A stretch of 64,000 bases of DNA. Source: Alligator mississippiensis. Lineage: Eukaryota; Chordata; Crocodylia; Alligatoridae. The stretch lies in assembly GCF_030867095.1 (NCBI RefSeq), contig NC_081835.1:38609892-38673891 (forward strand). The letters are read 5' to 3'. Positions 59,951 through 64,000 of this stretch are shown one piece after another (the first letter of the stretch is position 1; each line of letters starts with the position of its first letter). A program made the translations under genes and the position numbers. The notes beneath the pieces are model-generated. The model was given only the letters and a program-made list of their open reading frames with translations. It ran no database searches and was not told the origin of the DNA.

Positions 59951-62900
59951 ACCCTAGCAGGTAAGTCTGTTGTGAGGAAAGGGCGTGGGGGGTGCAGATT
60001 GAGGCCCCCACAGCAAGGGAGGGAGATTGAGGCAGGGGTGAATGGGGCCTTGGGCCCGGCCTGGGTCGTGGGAAGCTTGGAGCCCATGCAGCTCGTATAG
60101 GGGCCTCCTACTGCTGTGTGCACCTCAGCAGAGGCCCAGGGCACATGTGCCCCCCGGATCTGTGCATAGGGCAGAGGTGGGCTGGGGCACTGTGCCCCAT
60201 TGACCTGGGAGTGGTGCAACACTATGTGCCTGCCACCGCGAGGGGGGCATAGGCTGTGGTGCAGTCAGTGCGTGGCAGCACATAGTGTCACGCCACTCCC
60301 AGGGCAGTGGGGTGCAGAGCCCCAGCCCACAACAGCAGCCTGCCTCCACCTCGCGCATGGATCCAGGGGGTACATGCCCCCAGGCCTCCACTGGGGTGCA
60401 TGCAGCCGCAGGAGGCTTCTCCACACCCAGGGATGAGCCACTTGGGCTCTGAACATCCCATGACCCACTCCAGCACTAATGCCCTATTCACCCCAACCCC
60501 TACCCCACTCCATCCCTCACTGTGGGGGCCTCAATGTGTGCTCCCCCCCCCAACAGACTTACCTGCTGTGTGGTGGGCAGTGCTCTACACACCACTGGGC
60601 AGCTGTGACTGCTTGTCTGTATCTGTGCATGCCCCTCCCCCACTGCAGCCACACAGGCTGCCCTTTGGCCCTCTACACTGCCATGCATTTGGGAGGGCTA
60701 AGCCCCATTAGCCCCGGCCTTCTGCCACCAATGGCCACAAGCAAGAGGATTCAGTCTCACATAAGACAAGACTGAAATGCTCTTACCGTACTCCGGTCTT
60801 TCAGTTGCATTGAGGATTTAAAAGCAACTGCTGGCAACTCATTCTTCAAATAACATAACCATTGCTCCAAGTTCTCCCTTGGCACCAGATCTGGAATAAA
60901 ACAGGTTTTTCACTGTACAAGCTTCAAATATCACTCTTGTAACATTCATATAGCCTAGAATCAGATGAGTCACTAGCTTATTTTCCCATTGTATAACAGG
61001 TGCCTACACAACTAAACACATACAGTAAAATCTCTGTTATCTGGCATCCCTGGTAAGGGGATTGCTGGTTATGTAAAAATTTGTTATCTGAAATAATCTG
61101 GCAGGGGGAGAGAAAGGTGGCAATAGCTGTATGCCAAGCAGCAGCAGTGCATGACAGTGGGTGGTGGGGGAGTGGTGGTGGCCGCACCTGGAGCAGGGGT
61201 GGGGCTCTAAAAAGTGTAATTATATCACATCAGTTGGTAGGAAGTTGGGTCAGAAAGCTGCACCTTTATAGACTAAGAGGCTAAACAAGCAAATGAGCTC
61301 AGAATTGGATCTTACAGTATTCAGCGGTATTTCAGATTTGTTTATTTTCCTCACAGCTCATATATTAATGCAGAATCATATGATCAACTAAATATCTGTA
61401 CAGACAGAAATGTTTCACTTACCAATTTTGTTTAAAACCAGCACTAGTTTTTTTTTTTCTCCAGACTTGGTAATAATCTGTTCTATCTGGGGACACCGAC
61501 AGCCCAGGGGATCTCTGGCATCTAAGACCTCTAGTACTATATCTGAAGCCTCAATCACCTATAGTGGAATGAAGAACATAGACTGTCATTCACTGGATTA
61601 AAAACAGCTTCACAGAGTCTGTCTAAAAGCAAAAATATTGTTCCCTCATTATAACGAGGTTTTCATTTTAAAGGACAATTAATAAAATCAAGTTTTATAA
61701 GTGGGAATAATAAAGAAAAAGGGCTCAGGAAAAAAAAATGCATTCATTTTTGAACCACACAAGTCAAACAAGGTACACATATGAGAATCAAGATTCAGGT
61801 AACTGTCATCTTTGAACAAGGGCTGTCAATTTATCGCTGTTAATATGCACGATTAACATGTTAATTGATTCTTGTGTTAATTTTTTTAATGCATTAATCG
61901 CACACATGGTTTTGGAGCCCACTGGGCTCCACCTGGGCTCAGCTTCACCGCTGTCACTGCTGCCTTGTGGCCATCGGAGCAGCAGTGACAAGGTGCCAGC
62001 TCTGGGCTGCTGCAACAGGAAGTGGGGCGTGGGGGCACAGACACATGAGCTGCTGCAGCATTGGTCAGGAATGCAAGCAGCCCTGTGGCATGTAAAGCAG
62101 CACCCAGCAGACAAGTCTGTGGAGGAGGAGTGGGAATGGGGGCAGGGGGGCAGACTGAGGCCAGTGAGAGAGGGAGTGGGGCAGGGGATGGCTGGGGCGA
62201 GTTGTGGAATGGAGCCGCGGGAGGCTTGTCCAGGGACATGGGCGGGCTCCCTGCCACTGTGCACATCCCCAGAGATGGCACGGGGAGCATGCGCCCAGCC
62301 TGCAGCAGGTAGCCTGCCTCCACCCCACGCACAAATCCAGGGGGCATATGCCTCCTATGCCTCCCCCGGGGGTGCATGCAGCAACCAGGAGCTGTGCCCC
62401 ACTTCCTCATGCCCCTGGACGAGCCTCCTGCGGCTCGTGATTAATTGTGACTAATTTTTTAAATCATGCAACTAATTATAATCAACATTTTAATCATTTG
62501 ACAGTCCTACTTTGATTCTGAATTCTCTAGAACTCAAAGGTCAATATAGACTCCTTTTTCTGACAATAGCTTAATAATCAAAAGGGGCAGCAACTTGAAA
62601 ATTAAGTTAATTAGAAAAAGACTTAAGAAAAGTTATGTAGCATGCTTTTCCCAGAATCCTCTGCCAATTTTATGGTTTTGCAGTCATTTTCCTTTCTCTT
62701 AAAAGCAAATAAACAAATGTTTCCCTCCTGTGTCAATGTGCAACACAAGAAAAAACCTTGTTTATTAAGATAAAACAGTGAAACCAGTTATATACAAAGT
62801 GTTACAGAACACAGAAAGAAGTCCCCAAGCGCCCAGCTCCTCTCCAGTTGCTGGAGGATGGGAAATATCACAGTTACCTGTAAGAATTGTAAACAGGATG

Positions 62901-63474
62901 TTTTTAAAAAGAGTGCTTTTTAAGTTGTTCTCTCACTCTGGTAACTAAGACAGCACCAACAGATCAAGAACGGGTCAATTTTTCTGGACAGATGCACTTA
63001 TTATATTTAATTTTATGAGGCACCATATTTTTTTACCAAGCAATTCTAGTGCGTGTGTATACACATGTGCACACACGTATGTTGGGGAGGTAGGGGGGAC
63101 AACTTTGTTGCTGTTTTCTTGTAATTTCAAGTAATAAGAGATTTACAGCAAACCCAAATAATTTAATCGTTTTCATCATTTTGCTGACAAGTCATTGCAT
63201 TTCTAAGCCAATTCTCACAAGCAACTGAGCCTATATCAACCTGTTATTGCTAGATCAATAATTATAAATGTATAAAAAACACTTAATTTCAAGTCAGAAC
63301 ACTGAAACCACTTTCATCTTTTTACCTTTAATTGGGAAGTAGGGTTTAATATTAAATATCTCCAACCAAAAAGATAATTCGAATACCTACCTTTTTAAGT
63401 TCCCTGCAAAATGATTTTGCTGAATTTTTATCTAGCTGTTTGTTAGATTTTGTTTTCAGTTTCACAGTGGATTC
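49726..63474 (-). CDS. GNL3: GNL3, nucleostemin (guanine nucleotide-binding protein-like 3), last eleven exons
   Basis: Exons in transcript order: 63474-63391, 61558-61423, 60890-60787, 59550-59418, 58620-58533, 56373-56196, 55181-55039, 54313-54177, 51155-50971, 49977-49911, 49811-49726. All GT-AG with matching phases; 446 codons plus TAA, corresponding to human residues from about 115 to 549. Nucleostemin is a nucleolar GTPase needed for pre-rRNA processing and stem-cell proliferation. The GTPase is circularly permuted: [24 protein letters not shown], then G4 (LNKID, split over two exons), then G1 (GFPNVGKSS), then G3 (ILDSPS, with S for the usual G as in human). [15 protein letters not shown] and KKGGVP follow. 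The acidic tail ends [13 protein letters not shown]. The basic N-terminal nucleolar-targeting exons lie beyond position 64000. The donor of exon 50971 (GAG/GTGCTT) is weak but phase-consistent. Three SNORD19-like genes and SNORD69 sit in its introns. Confidence 0.97.
51338..52775. mobile_element. hAT-like element (CAGGGATCC ends) with repeated interior
   Basis: Ends cagggatccaggttttctg and, reversed, cagggatcctggtttcccc. Target duplication CCAATTAG (51330-51337) and CCAATCGG (52776-52783), 6 of 8 equal. Between 51560 and 52500 four to five units of about 150-200 bases recur in alternating orientation, each with gcccagccagcagcacatgg and atcagcccttnagggaagc or their complements. In a GNL3 intron. 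Frames of up to 142 codons in it lack any domain. Confidence 0.85.
53206..53729. mobile_element. hAT-like MITE, family B (CAGGGGYGGGCAAA ends)
   Basis: Ends caggggcgggcaaagt and, reversed, caggagtgggcaaaatgg. Perfect 8-bp duplication CATTAATT at 53198-53205 and 53730-53737. Internal halves are largely inverted copies of each other (tttccagggagacccc against its complement). In a GNL3 intron; same family as 12881-14366. Confidence 0.93.
54941..54959. repeat. Poly-G run after an A-rich run
   Basis: About 11 A then about 18 G in a GNL3 intron. Simple sequence; likely to vary in length and to trouble sequencing. Confidence 0.8.
55370..55540. mobile_element. Short hAT-like MITE, family C (CAGGGGTTGTCAACC ends)
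   Basis: Ends caggggttgtcaacc and, reversed, caggagttttcaactt. Target duplication CCTTAGTT (55362-55369) and CCCTAATT (55541-55548), 6 of 8 equal. 171 bases, in a GNL3 intron, about 300 bases from a SNORD19 copy. Confidence 0.85.
55837..55911 (-). ncRNA. SNORD19: Box C/D snoRNA, SNORD19 family (copy nearest the gene's 3' end)
   Basis: Minus strand, in a GNL3 intron. C box ATGAAGA (55901-55895; consensus RUGAUGA, one change) and D box CTGA (55849-55846). A nine-pair terminal stem, GGAGTGAGA with TCTCATTCC, closes the boxes and has a single G-U pair. The guide before the D box is CAGATCCAACT; ten bases pair with the 18S rRNA stretch AGUUGGAUCU, and the fifth base upstream of D pairs with the G known as Gm683. 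Processed from the spliced intron and used for 2'-O-methylation in the nucleolus. Which mammalian paralogue it matches is not resolved. Confidence 0.9.
56452..56528 (-). ncRNA. SNORD69: Box C/D snoRNA SNORD69
   Basis: Minus strand. Perfect C box ATGATGA (56517-56511) and D box CTGA (56464-56461), closed by a perfect nine-pair stem ACATGAAGC / GCTTCATGT. Internal CTGA and ATGAGGA near the middle fit D' and C'. The guide before D, CAATCCAAC (then A), pairs nine bases with 28S rRNA GUUGGAUUG; the fifth base from D addresses the G known as Gm4464, next to the A-loop. It lies 78 bases upstream of the 3' splice site, the classical spacing for intronic C/D snoRNAs. Confidence 0.93.
56987..57969. mobile_element. 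hAT-like element, family A (GGTGCACC ends), 1 kb
   Basis: Ends tagaggtacaccaatac and, reversed, ttggggtgtacttac. Target duplication ATGGATAC (56979-56986) and ATAGATAC (57970-57977), 7 of 8 equal. Sub-terminal inverted blocks (cagccatcagctttttttgg against ttggcccaaaaaaatc) match those of 18364-19449. The GC-rich core is itself an imperfect inverted repeat with runs of G near 57307 and 57494. In a GNL3 intron. Confidence 0.9.
58683..59054. mobile_element. hAT-like MITE, family C
   Basis: Ends cagaggttttcaaccta and, reversed, caggggatgtcaactgg. Perfect 8-bp duplication CTCTAGTC at 58675-58682 and 59055-59062. Inside are a run of about 19 G (58726-58744) and a pentamer repeat (GGGAC)n at 58759-58790. 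In a GNL3 intron, 62 bases from an exon. Confidence 0.92.
59755..59833 (-). ncRNA. SNORD19: Box C/D snoRNA, SNORD19 family (middle copy)
   Basis: Minus strand. Perfect C box ATGATGA (59821-59815) and D box CTGA (59768-59765). Terminal stem CTGGG..GAAA with TTTC.CCCAG, nine pairs with a small asymmetric bulge. The guide CAAGATCCAACT before D pairs twelve bases with 18S rRNA AGUUGGAUCUUG, targeting Gm683; the best match of the three copies. In the GNL3 intron 59551-60786. A transposon target duplication begins at the next base (59834). Confidence 0.93.
59842..60734. mobile_element. hAT-like element, 0.9 kb, abutting a snoRNA
   Basis: The left end aaaggtggagggagaaaat is weakly similar to the reverse of the right end (ccattggtggcagaaggc). 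Target duplication CCATGAGC (59834-59841) and CCACAAGC (60735-60742), 6 of 8 equal. The GC-rich middle is the shared module (caggtaagtctgttgtgagg; tgcatggatccagggggtac). A (CA)n repeat lies at 59919-59948. In a GNL3 intron. Confidence 0.72.
59919..59948. repeat. (CA)n microsatellite
   Basis: About 15 CA units inside the transposon at 59842-60734. Confidence 0.9.
61293..61361 (-). ncRNA. SNORD19: Box C/D snoRNA, SNORD19 family (copy nearest the gene's 5' end)
   Basis: Minus strand. C box GTGAGGA (61354-61348, one change from consensus) and D box CTGA (61302-61299), closed by ATGAGC / GCTCAT. The guide AAGATCCAATT pairs eleven bases with the same 18S segment, one as G-U. It begins 61 bases from the intron's 5' splice site, a tight spacing. 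The weaker C box and guide suggest the least active copy. Confidence 0.85.
61818..62509. mobile_element. hAT-like element, family D (GGGCTGTCAA ends)
   Basis: Ends aagggctgtcaatttatc and, reversed, taggactgtcaaatgatt. Sub-terminal blocks attaacatgttaattg and attaattgtgactaattt are AT-rich and inverted. Target duplication CTTTGAAC (61810-61817) and CTTTGATT (62510-62517), 6 of 8 equal. The centre is the GC-rich module shared with families that have other ends. In a GNL3 intron. Confidence 0.85.
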
Positions 63475-64000
63475 CTGAATGCAAAAGCAGATAGAAGGAA
63501 GGGTGAAGGACATTTGAAACCAACAATTAGAACATTGCCTTTACATATATAATGGGAAATAACAGCAAACAAGAGCTCCAGTATTTATAATAGCATGAAA
63601 AAGCAAAACTTATGTTATTTAGAAAAGACTATACATTTGAGAATCACATTTATCATTCGTATAAATTTGAATGGAATCTCAGGTGACATTTCTAATACCC
63701 ATGATGCATCTATCCAAGTACTACATGAAAAACTGTAAAATTTTTAGATAGTGTTAGATAGTTAGATAGTGAACATAAAACCTTCTCACCCCTTAAAACT
63801 GTAGGGGCCAACTTCTGGCAGGCAGGTACCCTACCCTGCCCCAGTGCCAATCCCCTACCCCTACCCAATCTGCTGCTCTGCTTTCTGCCCTATGCTCCCT
63901 GCTTGATCCGCTGCTCTGATTTCTGCCCTATCTGCTGTTGTGCTTCCTGATCTGCCAGCATGCCACACACAAAGGCTGCCCATGGCACTTGTGTCTGACA
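62510..64000. other. GNL3 intron sequence and upstream, no further exon seen
   Basis: Apart from the exon at 63391-63474 this is AT-rich intron. I searched the right 525 bases for the lysine- and glutamate-rich exon expected next (human residues about 57-115) and did not find it, so it must lie outside. From 63800 a GC-rich stretch (ccctaccctgccccagtgcc) looks like the start of another transposon cut by the window edge. Confidence 0.55.

Noticed and set aside
63100-63190. Perfect C box ATGATGA on the minus strand
   Set aside because: No CTGA at a proper distance and no closing stem.

Overview
The window is animal nuclear DNA: two spliced protein-coding genes with GT-AG introns, set in a sea of transposable elements. 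Abundant CR1 LINEs with the typical 3' end, many hAT-type DNA transposons with 8-bp target duplications, a Penelope-like relic and a Gmr1-type Gypsy fossil point to a non-avian sauropsid. I favour a crocodilian, with turtle as the alternative; this is inference from repeat style, not a database match.

Layout. Positions 1188-22750 hold GLT8D1 on the + strand: nine coding exons, 372 codons, complete from start to stop, with a likely poly(A) signal at 22725. Its introns carry a decayed LINE, six hAT-like elements, a CR1 and two Penelope-like relics with hammerhead-ribozyme cores. Positions 49726-63474 hold the last eleven coding exons of GNL3 (nucleostemin) on the - strand; its N-terminal exons lie beyond the right edge. 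The two genes are tail to tail, the same neighbourhood as on human 3p21.1.

Four box C/D snoRNA genes sit in GNL3 introns: three SNORD19-type copies, whose guides match 18S rRNA around Gm683, and one SNORD69, whose guide matches 28S rRNA around Gm4464. Each has C and D boxes closed by a terminal stem. Nucleostemin acts in ribosome biogenesis, so host gene and guests serve the same pathway.

The 27 kb between the genes (22750-49490) is almost wholly nested transposons. A + strand CR1 (26160-47602) is split by a hAT element whose two ends lie 19.4 kb apart. Inside that hAT are another hAT, a long pyrimidine tract cut into three pieces, a Gmr1-like Gypsy fossil (29005-38177, itself hit by a CR1 that was hit by an LTR element with a minisatellite), and a near full-length CR1 (38662-45160) carrying two further CR1 insertions. 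One unexplained 65-codon reading frame lies at 48423-48620. Most of the other open reading frames here are chance frames in GC-rich or CT-rich repeats.
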